Source: an uncultured Lachnospiraceae bacterium (GTDB lineage: Bacteria; Bacillota; Clostridia; Lachnospirales; Lachnospiraceae). From it: 64,000 nt of DNA. Shown one piece after another: positions 15,904-25,022 of the stretch. Each line of letters opens with the position of its first letter. Within the stretch, counting starts at the first letter, position 1. Both the position numbers and the translations under genes were made by a program. The stretch is taken from contig CANTEG010000009.1 of the NCBI GenBank assembly GCA_947652735.1, positions 62,001-126,000 of the forward strand, in the 5' to 3' direction. The notes beneath the pieces are model-generated. The model saw only the letters and a list, made by a program, of their open reading frames with translations. It did no database searches and was not told the origin of the DNA.

Positions 15904-16482
15904 ATGATACTGCTGATAGATAATTACGACAGCTTCTCCTACAATTTGTTTCAAATGATAGGAGATATAAATGCTGATATTAAGGTGATAAGACATGATG
16001 AGATGACTGTTTCGGAAATAGAAGCACTTGCACCGTCACATATTATAGTTTCACCAGGACCAGGAAGACCATGTGACGCAGGCGTATGTGAGGAGGTAAT
16101 CAATTATTTCAAGGGGAAAATCCCCATATTCGGAGTATGTCTCGGACATCAGGCGATATGTGAGGTATTTGGCGGTGAGATAGGATATGCCGAAAAGCTG
16201 ATGCACGGAAAAATGTCTATGGTGGATTTGGATACAGACAGCAAAATTTTTGCAGGAATGGAGCCATGTATTCAGGCGGCAAGATACCACTCGCTGGCGG
16301 CAAAACGCGAAAGTCTGCCAAAGGAGTTAAAGATTATCGGGCAAACAAAGGACGGAGCGGTAATGGCAGTGGAGCATGTAACATATCCGATATACGGTGT
16401 GCAGTTTCATCCCGAATCCATACTTACACCAAAAGGGCGGCAGATATTGGAGCTTTTTTTAAAAATTAATGCGACAGCATAA
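15904..16482 (+). CDS. trpG: Anthranilate synthase component II (glutamine amidotransferase)
   Basis: 192 residues from the ATG at 15904, 8 nt after AAGGAG (a GTG at 15895 is inside the site). It is a class I glutaminase: nucleophile C79 in GVCLGHQ, H169 and E171 in VQFHPES, oxyanion segment SPGPGRP. It supplies ammonia to TrpE. There is no second pabA in this window, so it might also serve p-aminobenzoate synthesis; that is inference. Confidence 0.95.
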   Translation: MILLIDNYDSFSYNLFQMIGDINADIKVIRHDEMTVSEIEALAPSHIIVSPGPGRPCDAGVCEEVINYFKGKIPIFGVCLGHQAICEVFGGEIGYAEKLMHGKMSMVDLDTDSKIFAGMEPCIQAARYHSLAAKRESLPKELKIIGQTKDGAVMAVEHVTYPIYGVQFHPESILTPKGRQILELFLKINATA

Positions 16483-16567
16483 TATAAACAGTTGATTATG
16501 AATGAAAACAGTTATGTTGGATTTTTATGAAAACAGATATTTAACATCAGTATAGGAGGACAAAACA

Positions 16568-17578
16568 ATGATTAAAGAAGCAATTACAAAGGTAGTAAAC
16601 GGAACAGATATTACAAAAGATGAGGCACTTGCAGTTATGGATGAAATCATGGGTGGTGAGGCAACTCCTGCCCAGGTTGGAGCATTTTTAAGTGCACTTC
16701 ATATAAAGGGAGAGACAGTGGAGGAAATCGCTGCCTGTGCGGAGGGTATGAGAAAGTTTGCCTTGAAAGTGGACAGAGAGGGACATGATGTTATTGATAT
16801 TGTCGGAACAGGCGGTGACTGCTCCAACACATTTAATATATCAACGGCTGCCGCATTTGTGGTAAGTGCTGCAGGTGTTGCAGTTGCCAAGCATGGAAAT
16901 AGGGCGGCATCCAGCAAATGTGGAACCGCAGACTGTCTGGATGCCCTGGGTGTAAATTTAATGATTGAGCCTGAAAAAAATAAGGAGATTTTAAAAAATT
17001 TAAACCTCTGCTTTATGTTTGCACAAAAATATCATTCGGCAATGAAATATGTGGGGCCTGTCAGAAAAGACATAGGAATCCCTACCGTGTTTAACATATT
17101 AGGTCCCCTTACCAATCCTGCCGCCAACACCCATCAGTTGCTTGGCGTGTACAGCGAGGACCTTGTCCAGCCCATAGCAGAAGCATTGAAAAATCTCGGC
17201 TTAAAAGGTGCTATGGTTGTGTACGGAGAGGACTGTCTGGATGAAATATCCTTAAGTGCACCTACAATCGTGTGTGAGCTTAAGGATGGAGAAATCACAC
17301 GTTATGAAATCATGCCTGAGCAGTTTGGAATGAAGCGCTGTGAAAAGGCTGCACTTATGGGTGGAAATCCAAAGGAAAATGCACAGACAATCAGAGATAT
17401 ATTTGCAGGAAAGGAAAAGGGAGCAAAAAGAGATATCGTTGTGTTAAATGCCGCTGCTGCTTTTCATATAACAAAGGGGATATCAATTGATGCAGGTATT
17501 GAGCTTGCAAATTCGGTTATTGATTCGGGAGCCGCATTAAGACAACTTGAGGAGTTTGTCAGTGCAACAAATAATTAG
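16568..17578 (+). CDS. trpD: Anthranilate phosphoribosyltransferase
   Basis: 336 residues. It joins anthranilate and PRPP to give N-(5-phosphoribosyl)anthranilate. The PRPP-binding GTGGDCSNTFNIST loop is at about 77-90, with KHGNRAASSKCGTADCLDALG and GPLTNP typical of the family. AGGAGG precedes the ATG. The gap upstream (16483-16567) has no leader element, unlike the other trp junctions. Confidence 0.97.
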   Translation: MIKEAITKVVNGTDITKDEALAVMDEIMGGEATPAQVGAFLSALHIKGETVEEIAACAEGMRKFALKVDREGHDVIDIVGTGGDCSNTFNISTAAAFVVSAAGVAVAKHGNRAASSKCGTADCLDALGVNLMIEPEKNKEILKNLNLCFMFAQKYHSAMKYVGPVRKDIGIPTVFNILGPLTNPAANTHQLLGVYSEDLVQPIAEALKNLGLKGAMVVYGEDCLDEISLSAPTIVCELKDGEITRYEIMPEQFGMKRCEKAALMGGNPKENAQTIRDIFAGKEKGAKRDIVVLNAAAAFHITKGISIDAGIELANSVIDSGAALRQLEEFVSATNN

Positions 17579-17586
17579 TTGGGGTT

Positions 17587-17624
17587 TTAGTCAACTGTAA
17601 AACCAGTGTTTCACAATTGACTAA
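17587..17624 (+). repeat. Dispersed leader element, short copy G (trpD-trpC junction)
   Basis: TTAGTCAACTGTAAAAC (17587-17603) folds back on GTGTTTCACAATTGACTAA (17606-17624). The TTGTACAAC loop is missing, leaving only the outer stem. GCTGATATTCAAGAAACAGGAG follows, as in the tails of copies A and E. Confidence 0.65.
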
Positions 17625-17652
17625 GCTGATATTCAAGAAACAGGAGAGATAT

Positions 17653-18435
17653 ATGATATTAGATGAGATAGCAGAAAGAACAAGAGAGCGGATAGCACTT
17701 GAAAAGAAGAAAATTTCCCTGCATGAGATGCGGCATATGGCGGAGGAGATGCCTGTAAATGGTGAATTTCCATTTTATAAGGCATTAAAAAGGCAGGGCA
17801 TATCGTTTATATGCGAGGTGAAAAAGGCATCCCCGTCGAAGGGAATTATTGCGGAGCAGTTTCCTTACGTGGATATAGCAAAATCCTATGAGGCAGCAGG
17901 TGCGGCAGCCATATCCTGTCTTACGGAACCTTTTTATTTCAAGGGAAGTGACCTCTTCCTAAAGGAAATAGCTGAAACTGTAAGCCTGCCTGTTCTTAGA
18001 AAGGATTTTACTGTTGACAGCTACATGATATATCAGGCGAAACGGATGGGAGCCTCAGCGGTGCTTCTCATATGTTCCCTGCTTGATACAGGTGCCCTTG
18101 CTGAATACCAAAGCATTGCAGAGGAACTTGGAATGTCAGCACTTGTTGAGGCACATGATGAACAGGAGATAGAAAATGCCCTTAAAATAAATGCAAAAAT
18201 AATAGGAGTCAACAACAGGGATTTGAAAACCTTTAAGGTTGATATAAATAATTCGGTACGGCTTAGAAAGCTTGTGCCTGAGGAAGTTGCATTTGTATCT
18301 GAAAGCGGAATCAAAACAGCGGAGGATGTAAAGCGGCTTGTAGAAAATAAAACAGATGCAGTTTTAATAGGAGAAACACTTATGAGAAGTGCAGATAAGA
18401 AAGCGATGCTGGACAGCTTAAGTGGTAAGGCATAG
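17653..18435 (+). CDS. trpC: Indole-3-glycerol-phosphate synthase
   Basis: 260 residues from the ATG at 17653 (MILDEIAERTRER), 6 nt after CAGGAGA; an earlier in-frame codon at 17617 sits in the leader element. It closes the ring of CdRP to indole-3-glycerol phosphate. The TIM-barrel motifs FICEVKKASPSKG, RKDFTVD, VEAHDEQE, GVNNRDLKTF and SESGI are present. The length fits a single-function TrpC with no TrpF fused. Confidence 0.96.
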   Translation: MILDEIAERTRERIALEKKKISLHEMRHMAEEMPVNGEFPFYKALKRQGISFICEVKKASPSKGIIAEQFPYVDIAKSYEAAGAAAISCLTEPFYFKGSDLFLKEIAETVSLPVLRKDFTVDSYMIYQAKRMGASAVLLICSLLDTGALAEYQSIAEELGMSALVEAHDEQEIENALKINAKIIGVNNRDLKTFKVDINNSVRLRKLVPEEVAFVSESGIKTAEDVKRLVENKTDAVLIGETLMRSADKKAMLDSLSGKA

Positions 18436-18477
18436 TTATAACTGGAAATTGACACGAAGTATGAGATGATTTTCTGT

Positions 18478-18543
18478 AGGTAATCGCGAAACTCCATATT
18501 TTCAAAAATGGATTATACAAAAGATAGAGCTTTGCAATTACCT
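18478..18543 (+). repeat. Dispersed leader element, copy D (trpC-trpB junction)
   Basis: Arms AGGTAATCGCGAAACTC (18478-18494) and GAGCTTTGCAATTACCT (18527-18543) pair with few mismatches. The loop keeps TTATACAAA, a variant of TTGTACAAC. This is the spot where trpF usually stands. Confidence 0.72.
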
Positions 18544-18602
18544 GAAATTTTTGAATAAAAACAATGAATGAAAGCACATTTTAGAAAAAGGGAGGAATAA
18601 AA

Positions 18603-19787
18603 ATGTCGAAAGGAAGATTTGGTGTACATGGCGGGCAGTATATACCTGAGACCCTGATGAATGCCATGCATGAGCTTGAGGAGGCATATGTTAAATACAA
18701 GGATGATGCAGAGTTTAACAGGGAGCTTACGGAAATGCTGAATGAGTATGCGGGACGCCCAAGCAGACTTTACTTAGCAAAGAGAATGACAGAGGATTTA
18801 GGCGGTGCCAAAATCTATTTAAAGCGGGAAGATTTAAACCATACAGGTTCCCATAAAATTAACAACGTAATCGGTCAGATGCTTTTAGCAAAAAGAATGG
18901 GCAAAACAAGGGTTATAGCAGAGACAGGTGCAGGACAGCATGGCGTTGCCACAGCCACGGTTGCAGCTATGATGGGTATGGAATGTGAAATCTATATGGG
19001 TAGGGAGGATACGGTTCGCCAGGCGTTAAACGTATACCGAATGAAGCTTTTGGGTGCCAAGGTTCACCCTGTAGACGCAGGAACGGCAACACTTAAAGAT
19101 GCAGTATCGGAGACATTCAGGGAATGGACTTCAAGAATAGAGGATACACATTATGTGCTTGGCTCGGTGATGGGGCCATATCCGTTTCCACAGATGGTAA
19201 GGGATTTTCAGGCAGTTATCAGCAGGGAAATCAAAGCACAGTTGATGGAAAAGGAGGGGAGGCTTCCTGATGTGGTTCTTGCATGTGTGGGTGGCGGCTC
19301 AAATGCAATGGGAGCATTTTACCATTTCATAGAGGAAAAGGACGTAAGATTAATTGGATGTGAGGCGGCAGGGAGAGGCATTGATACATTTGAGACAGCC
19401 GCGACAATAAATACAGGAAAGCTTGGAATATTCCACGGAATGAAATCCTATTTTTGTCAGGATGAATATGGACAGATAGCACCTGTGTACTCAATTTCGG
19501 CAGGTCTTGATTATCCTGGAATAGGACCGGAGCATGCATATTTACATGACATCGGACGTGCGGAGTATGTGGCTGTAACGGATGATGAAGCAGTTGCTGC
19601 GTTTGAGTATCTTTCAAGAATAGAGGGAATTATACCTGCAATTGAGAGTGCCCACGCGGTTGCCCATGCAATGAAGCTTGCAAAAACAATGGATAAAAAC
19701 CAGATAATGGTTATCAATATATCAGGACGCGGTGACAAGGATTGTGCAGCAATCGCACGTTACAGAGGGGAGGATATCAATGAGTAA
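18603..19787 (+). CDS. trpB: Tryptophan synthase beta chain
   Basis: 394 residues, TrpB1 type. It condenses indole and serine using PLP. The PLP lysine is K85 in HTGSHKINN, the phosphate loop is [10 protein letters not shown], and [10 protein letters not shown] is present with the catalytic glutamate. AGGGAGG precedes the ATG. The stop overlaps the start of trpA by 8 nt, coupling the two subunits. Confidence 0.97.
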   Translation: MSKGRFGVHGGQYIPETLMNAMHELEEAYVKYKDDAEFNRELTEMLNEYAGRPSRLYLAKRMTEDLGGAKIYLKREDLNHTGSHKINNVIGQMLLAKRMGKTRVIAETGAGQHGVATATVAAMMGMECEIYMGREDTVRQALNVYRMKLLGAKVHPVDAGTATLKDAVSETFREWTSRIEDTHYVLGSVMGPYPFPQMVRDFQAVISREIKAQLMEKEGRLPDVVLACVGGGSNAMGAFYHFIEEKDVRLIGCEAAGRGIDTFETAATINTGKLGIFHGMKSYFCQDEYGQIAPVYSISAGLDYPGIGPEHAYLHDIGRAEYVAVTDDEAVAAFEYLSRIEGIIPAIESAHAVAHAMKLAKTMDKNQIMVINISGRGDKDCAAIARYRGEDINE

Positions 19788-20556
19788 CATAAGAAAAGCA
19801 TTTGAAAATGGAAAGGCATTTATTCCATTTATTACATGTGGTGACCCAAGTCTTGCGGTTACGGAACAGATTGTATATGCAATGGAGGAAGCGGGAGCAG
19901 ACATGATAGAGCTTGGAATCCCATTTTCCGACCCGACGGCAGAGGGACCTGTGATACAAGCGGCAAATATAAGGGCACTTGGCGGAGCGGAAACAGTAAC
20001 AACGGACAAAATCTTTGAAATGGTAAAAAAACTAAGGACTAAGGTGAACATTCCAATGGCATTTATGACGTATGCAAATGTTGTTTTCTCATACGGTGCG
20101 GAAAGATTCATTTCCACCTGTAAGGAGATTGGCATAGACGGGTTAATACTTCCCGATATTCCGTATGAGGAAAAGGATGAGTTTGATGCGGTGTGCAAGG
20201 CAAATAATGTAGACCTGATATCGCTGATTGCACCGACCTCACATGACAGAATAAGAATGATTGCAAATGATGCAAGCGGATTTGTATATTGCGTTTCCTC
20301 GCTGGGTGTTACGGGAACAAGGACGGAAATTACCACCGACATAGGGGAAATGATATCTCATGTAAAGGCAGTGAAGGACATTCCGTGTGCTGTAGGCTTT
20401 GGTATCTCAAATCCTGAGCAGGCAAAAAAGATGGCACAGCATGCTGACGGTGTTATCGTCGGAAGTGCGATTGTAAAAATAATTGCAAAGTACGGTAAGG
20501 ATGCGGTACCGTACGTCAGCGAGTATGTGCGAAGCATGAAAGCGGCACTATCATAG
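19780..20556 (+). CDS. trpA: Tryptophan synthase alpha chain
   Basis: 258 residues from the ATG at 19780, overlapping trpB by 8 nt with GAGGGGAGG upstream. It cleaves indole-3-glycerol phosphate and channels indole to TrpB. The catalytic glutamate is E44 in [10 protein letters not shown]. The residue matching Asp60 of the E. coli enzyme reads Glu in TAEGP. Later motifs SSLGVTGTR and [10 protein letters not shown] are normal. It is the last gene of the operon. Confidence 0.96.
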   Translation: MSNIRKAFENGKAFIPFITCGDPSLAVTEQIVYAMEEAGADMIELGIPFSDPTAEGPVIQAANIRALGGAETVTTDKIFEMVKKLRTKVNIPMAFMTYANVVFSYGAERFISTCKEIGIDGLILPDIPYEEKDEFDAVCKANNVDLISLIAPTSHDRIRMIANDASGFVYCVSSLGVTGTRTEITTDIGEMISHVKAVKDIPCAVGFGISNPEQAKKMAQHADGVIVGSAIVKIIAKYGKDAVPYVSEYVRSMKAALS

Positions 20557-20576
20557 TAGTGACGAGGCTCTGTTGC

Positions 20577-20635
20577 TCATTTCCTAAATCGAATTTGCAT
20601 TGTATCATGTTCATATCAGGTAGTAAAGGAAATGA
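20577..20635 (+). terminator. Possible weak 3' hairpin of trp operon
   Basis: TCATTTCCT (20577-20585) pairs perfectly with AGGAAATGA (20627-20635) over a 41-nt loop. No T run follows, so it may be an mRNA stabiliser or a degraded element rather than a terminator. Confidence 0.4.
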
Positions 20636-20669
20636 ATCGTGCTTATGCCGTTCTCCGTAACAATGTATC

Positions 20670-20698
20670 TTGTGACTAGAGTGTGTTTATGATATTAT
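20670..20698 (+). promoter_or_regulatory. Promoter of the DHH-TIR gene pair
   Basis: TTGTGA (20670-20675), a 17-nt spacer, TATTAT (20693-20698), 61 nt before the GTG start. Confidence 0.55.
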
Positions 20699-20759
20699 GA
20701 AAACAGATGTTACAGTTTAGGTATACCGTATTATTCATGGGTTTTGGGAGGAATCTTTT

Positions 20760-22289
20760 GTGAAGCTTAGAGAACTTGAGCAATACAATCCGATTACGAT
20801 ACAATGTCACGACAATCCTGATGCAGATGCACTTGCATCAGGCTATGGACTTTACTGCTATTTTAGGGATAAGGGCAGGCAGGTTCGCTTAGTTTACAGC
20901 GGCAGAAATGAAATCAGCAAATCGAATCTGAAGCTGATGGTAGAGGAGCTGAATATACCTGTAGAGTATTTAAAAGCAGGTGAGAGTCAGGAATTACATG
21001 TGGATGGTCTTTTGATTACCGTTGACTGCCAGTATGGTGCGGGAAATGTGAGTCATATAGGAGCAGATAATGTGGCAGTGATAGACCACCATCAGATTGA
21101 AATTGACAACATTCCGATGAGTCATATTATTCCAGGTGTGGGAAGCTGTTCAACCCTTATATGGAAAATGCTTCTGGAGGAAGGCTATGATATTGGTGAA
21201 AAGGAAGAAGATGGACTTGGAACGGCATTATATTATGGACTTTATACCGATACAAACCAGTTTGCGGAACTTAACAATCCCCTTGATAAGGATTTGCGTG
21301 AGAGTGTGGAGTTTGACGGAACGCTGATTAACCGGCTCAGGAATTCAAATCTGACGCTCAAAGAGCTTGAGGTTGCAGGTGTTGCCATGCTTAGGTACAG
21401 CTTTAATGATGAGTATGGATTTGCAGTCATTAAATCACAGCCATGTGACCCCAATATTTTAGGCTTAATCAGTGACTTTCTGCTTCAGGTAGACTGTATT
21501 AATACTTGCGTTGTATACAATGAAATTGGAGATGGCTATAAGCTTTCGGTGAGATCCTGTGTCAGGGAGGTAAATGCAAGTGAGCTTGCGGCATTTTTGA
21601 CGGAGCAGATAGGCTCGGGCGGCGGACATTATGAAAAGGCAGGCGGATTTATCAGTAAAAAATTGTATATAGAAAAGTACAAGACCCTGCATGCAGAGGG
21701 ATATTTTAATAACCGCATGGCGGAATATTTTGATTCATTTGACCTTATATATGCAAAAAATTATACCGCCAATATAGAAGATATGAAGCGGTACGAAAAG
21801 AAAAAGCTTCCTATCGGTTATGTAAACATATGGGAGGTTCTTCCAATTGGTACACCGATTACCGTAAGAACCCTTGAGGGTGACGTTGATATGGTGGTGG
21901 AGCAGGATGTAATTGTTATGATTGGCATCAGGGGAGAGGTTTACCCGATGCACATGGAAAAATTCAAACGCTCATACAATGCTGAGGACAGGGATTATGT
22001 ATACGAGAGTGATACGGATATGAAATATGTTCCGACTGTTAAAGTGCGGAGCACAGGTGAAGCACTTGTGTTGACGGATTATGCAAGGACATGTACCCCA
22101 AGTGGAACCGTATATATTTATGCAAAGCCGCTTTCACGGGGAGTTAAGGTGTTTACTGCATGGGATAAGGAGAAATACATGCTGGGTAGACCAGGAGATT
22201 ATCTTGCGGTCAGAAGTGATGATTTACATGATGTATATGTTGTGGAGCAAAAGATATTTGGCAGAACCTATAAGGAGGCTTCAGAGTGA
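20760..22289 (+). CDS. DHH-DHHA1 phosphoesterase with extra C-terminal domain
   Basis: 509 residues starting at a GTG 7 nt after GGGAGGA. Motifs of the DHH family are present: NPDADALASGYG near residue 20, a VDCQYG aspartate, DHH in AVIDHHQ, and GSGGGHYEKAGGF of DHHA1 near 285. Family members (NrnA, GdpP-like) cut short RNA, pAp or cyclic dinucleotides with Mn2+. The usual length is about 320, so here about 170 residues are added at the C-terminus; they are beta-rich with no motif I know. The stop overlaps the TIR gene start as GTGA, so the two are co-translated. Confidence 0.82.
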   Translation: MKLRELEQYNPITIQCHDNPDADALASGYGLYCYFRDKGRQVRLVYSGRNEISKSNLKLMVEELNIPVEYLKAGESQELHVDGLLITVDCQYGAGNVSHIGADNVAVIDHHQIEIDNIPMSHIIPGVGSCSTLIWKMLLEEGYDIGEKEEDGLGTALYYGLYTDTNQFAELNNPLDKDLRESVEFDGTLINRLRNSNLTLKELEVAGVAMLRYSFNDEYGFAVIKSQPCDPNILGLISDFLLQVDCINTCVVYNEIGDGYKLSVRSCVREVNASELAAFLTEQIGSGGGHYEKAGGFISKKLYIEKYKTLHAEGYFNNRMAEYFDSFDLIYAKNYTANIEDMKRYEKKKLPIGYVNIWEVLPIGTPITVRTLEGDVDMVVEQDVIVMIGIRGEVYPMHMEKFKRSYNAEDRDYVYESDTDMKYVPTVKVRSTGEALVLTDYARTCTPSGTVYIYAKPLSRGVKVFTAWDKEKYMLGRPGDYLAVRSDDLHDVYVVEQKIFGRTYKEASE

Positions 22290-24805
22290 AAGAAAATGAA
22301 AACAGGAAATACACCTATGATGCATTTATAAGCTACAGACATTCAGAGCCTGACAAATTTATTGCGGAAACACTCCATAAGTATTTGGAGGCATTTAAAC
22401 CGCCAAAAAGCATTTTGAAAGCAGGTAAGGCATCCAGAACAAGAATTGAGCGGGTGTTTCGTGATAAGGATGAACTTCCGCTCACAAGTAATCTGGAGGA
22501 TCCGCTTGTCAATGCACTGATACAGTCAGAATATCTGATTGTCATATGCTCTCCGCGGTTAAAGGAATCCGTGTGGTGCAAAAAAGAAATTGAAACCTTT
22601 ATTGCCCATCATGGAAGAGAGAACATTCTTGCAGTTCTTGTAGAGGGAGAACCTGAGGATTCATTTCCTGAGGAGCTGCTTTATGAGGAGGAATACTTTT
22701 ATTATCCTGACGGCACACAGGGAGTAAACAGAAAAACGTTGGAACCTCTTGCGGCAGATGTGCGTTCTAATGACGGCAAAAAGGGAATGCTAAAGGCGTT
22801 AAAGTCTGAGATACTCCGCCTTATGGCACCTATGTTTGGGGTTTCTTACGATGATTTAAGGCAGAGGCATAGGGAACGGCGGCTGAAAAAGATTGCCACG
22901 GTATCCCTTACTGCGGCAGTACTTTGTCTAGCTGTGGGAGCATTTAGTACGGCGGCTGCACTTCGCATTAAAAAACAAAAGGAACAGATTGAGGCACAGG
23001 CAAACGAGATTGAGGCACAGGCAGATGAGATAAATGTCCAGAACCAAAAGCTGCTGGAACAGCAGGCAAAAAACCTTGCGGAAAAATCTTTGGCATTTCT
23101 TGAAGCAGGAGACAGGGAAAGTGCAGTTATTACAGCAAAGCAGGCATTGTCAGAATACGATGGAATCGCCATGCCATATACTGCCGAGGCAAAATATGCC
23201 CTTGCAGAGAGCCTGCATGTATACGATTCGGGTAATGTACTAAAAGCAAAGTATCAGCTTACGGCATCAGGAACGATTGATTGTCTGTTTGTTTCACCAG
23301 ATGGAAAAACCGCTGTCACACATGATACGATGGGGGCTTTAATGCTTTGGGATATTGAAACCCAGACATTACTTGAAACCCTGATGGACACAGACGTGTA
23401 TTTTACTGACAGACACTTGGCATTCATTGACCCAGACCGTTTTGCATACAGAACGGATGACAATACAATAAAAGTATACAGTGTATCAGAAAAAAAGGCC
23501 GTGGGAACAATAGAGGAAGACTCTGTACTTTCCGTTTTTTCAGATTCCACGGGCAAATATTTAGTTGCAAAAAACTGGTACGATTACATGGTATATGATA
23601 CTGAAACATTCAAGCAGCTCTATAAATTTACGGCACAGGCCGGAAATAGTCTGAGTGAGAAATGCTATTTTTCTGATAAAAATATTATGATTTACGGGGA
23701 AACGGCAGATGAAAGCAACGTGTCTGCAACGGCTGCGGATGCAGAGAAAAATTCGGATGTTGCAGCTGGCAAGGGAACGGTACTGCATTTCGTGAATTTG
23801 AAAAACGGAAAAGAATATGCACCTTTACCTGTTCCTTATGAGGAGATATTGGATGTGCGCTTTAAGGGAAAAGTTGCATATATTCTTACGGGAAAGTCTT
23901 CTGTACAGGCGCTTGAAAGGGCTGCCCATCTGACTGCTTATAATATTTCAAAGCAAGAAGCTTTGTGGGAGTCTGATTTGGATGGAAAATTTGCCGACTC
24001 CTTGTGTATGTCTTATGCAGAGGATGCAACTGAGTTTTTGCTGTATTCAGCAACTGAATTGATTTTGCTTAATGAAAAAAACGGTGCTGAAACAGGAAGA
24101 TTTCCGATAAATTCAGACATTGTCAAGGTACAGGGCTATGACAATACACCGCTGTTTATGTTCTTTACAAGAAGTGGAAGACAGGGTGTTCTTATGCCTG
24201 ACAAAAAGGACTATATATGGAGAGATTATATCTTTGATTGTAAATCTCAAAATGTGAGTTTATATGAGTCCTATACAGCGGGTGCACTGGTTGTTTCGTA
24301 TGGCGACAACAGGGTTACGGTTTATAGTGCAAGTAAGGGACCTGATTTGCAGCCATGCGAGGATGAAGTTGTGCCTAAAAATACGGAGAAGGAAAGTCGG
24401 GACTATTATATATCTGAGGCAGGCAGGCTTGGGCTTGAACGTGCTGTTCTTGTGACGCACATATTGTACTCTGATGACAAATCCGTGGTATTTGTTTCAT
24501 ATTCTGATATGACAATGGAGATTTATCAGGCCGCTGATATGCAGCTTTTGGCTGAGATAAGTGATATGGAATGTGAAATCACGGAATATCTTGGGACGGA
24601 TAATGAGGGAAATATTTATGTCTCAGGCGGAACGGCAGGCTATTGTCTGGACAATAATTATAATATGACTGCAAAAATTGAATATCTGGTTGCAGTGAAT
24701 AAGGAAAAAAACAGACTCGTTGTGGGCACGACAGAAGAGTTTTATCAGATGCCGATTTATACGACTGATGAGCTGCTTCAAATGGATATTAAGAATGTAT
24801 TTTAA
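22286..24805 (+). CDS. TIR domain-transmembrane-beta-propeller protein
   Basis: 839 residues, GTG start overlapping the DHH gene by 4 nt. Residues 9-150 form a TIR domain (YDAFISYRHSE; EYLIVICSPRLKESVWCKKE, with E101 at the catalytic-glutamate position of TIR NADases). One transmembrane helix at about 203-226 is followed by a coiled coil of IEAQANE/IEAQADE repeats (227-270) and a WD40-like propeller from about 315 to the end (LFVSPDGKTAVTHDTMGALMLWDIETQTLL). The TIR part should be cytoplasmic. Such proteins may sense a signal through the propeller and either scaffold or cleave NAD+. A defence or cell-surface stress role is inference. Confidence 0.85.
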   Translation: MKENENRKYTYDAFISYRHSEPDKFIAETLHKYLEAFKPPKSILKAGKASRTRIERVFRDKDELPLTSNLEDPLVNALIQSEYLIVICSPRLKESVWCKKEIETFIAHHGRENILAVLVEGEPEDSFPEELLYEEEYFYYPDGTQGVNRKTLEPLAADVRSNDGKKGMLKALKSEILRLMAPMFGVSYDDLRQRHRERRLKKIATVSLTAAVLCLAVGAFSTAAALRIKKQKEQIEAQANEIEAQADEINVQNQKLLEQQAKNLAEKSLAFLEAGDRESAVITAKQALSEYDGIAMPYTAEAKYALAESLHVYDSGNVLKAKYQLTASGTIDCLFVSPDGKTAVTHDTMGALMLWDIETQTLLETLMDTDVYFTDRHLAFIDPDRFAYRTDDNTIKVYSVSEKKAVGTIEEDSVLSVFSDSTGKYLVAKNWYDYMVYDTETFKQLYKFTAQAGNSLSEKCYFSDKNIMIYGETADESNVSATAADAEKNSDVAAGKGTVLHFVNLKNGKEYAPLPVPYEEILDVRFKGKVAYILTGKSSVQALERAAHLTAYNISKQEALWESDLDGKFADSLCMSYAEDATEFLLYSATELILLNEKNGAETGRFPINSDIVKVQGYDNTPLFMFFTRSGRQGVLMPDKKDYIWRDYIFDCKSQNVSLYESYTAGALVVSYGDNRVTVYSASKGPDLQPCEDEVVPKNTEKESRDYYISEAGRLGLERAVLVTHILYSDDKSVVFVSYSDMTMEIYQAADMQLLAEISDMECEITEYLGTDNEGNIYVSGGTAGYCLDNNYNMTAKIEYLVAVNKEKNRLVVGTTEEFYQMPIYTTDELLQMDIKNVF

Positions 24806-24878
24806 AATTCGTGCCGCCTATTACAAAAAAATGATTGTAGAATGCAAGTTTATTTGATATAATAAATGTTGGGCTTTT

Positions 24879-24952
24879 CGGCGTGTGGCTCAGTTTGGTA
24901 GAGCGCGTGGTTCGGGACTACGAAGTCGCAGGTTCAAATCCTGTCACGCCGA
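24879..24952 (+). tRNA. tRNA-Pro (anticodon CGG)
   Basis: Acceptor CGGCGTG pairs with CACGCCG. The D arm is GCTC-AGTTTGGTA-GAGC, the anticodon stem CGTGG/CTACG with loop TTCGGGA gives anticodon CGG, and the T arm is GCAGG-TTCAAAT-CCTGT. The discriminator is A and CCA is not encoded. It reads CCG proline codons. Confidence 0.96.
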
Positions 24953-25022
24953 TTGCTTTTTTGCATTTTTATTTAAGAAACGAATCTCGGAGCTACAAAA
25001 GCTACATGGGCAGGTAAGTATT

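Noticed and set aside
19722-20342. Minus-strand frame of 206 codons over trpA
   Set aside because: Antisense shadow of trpA with no start signal and no family features.
24885-25022. N-terminal extension of the EAL protein
   Set aside because: The upstream frame runs through the tRNA-Pro gene; the real start is the ATG at 25023.
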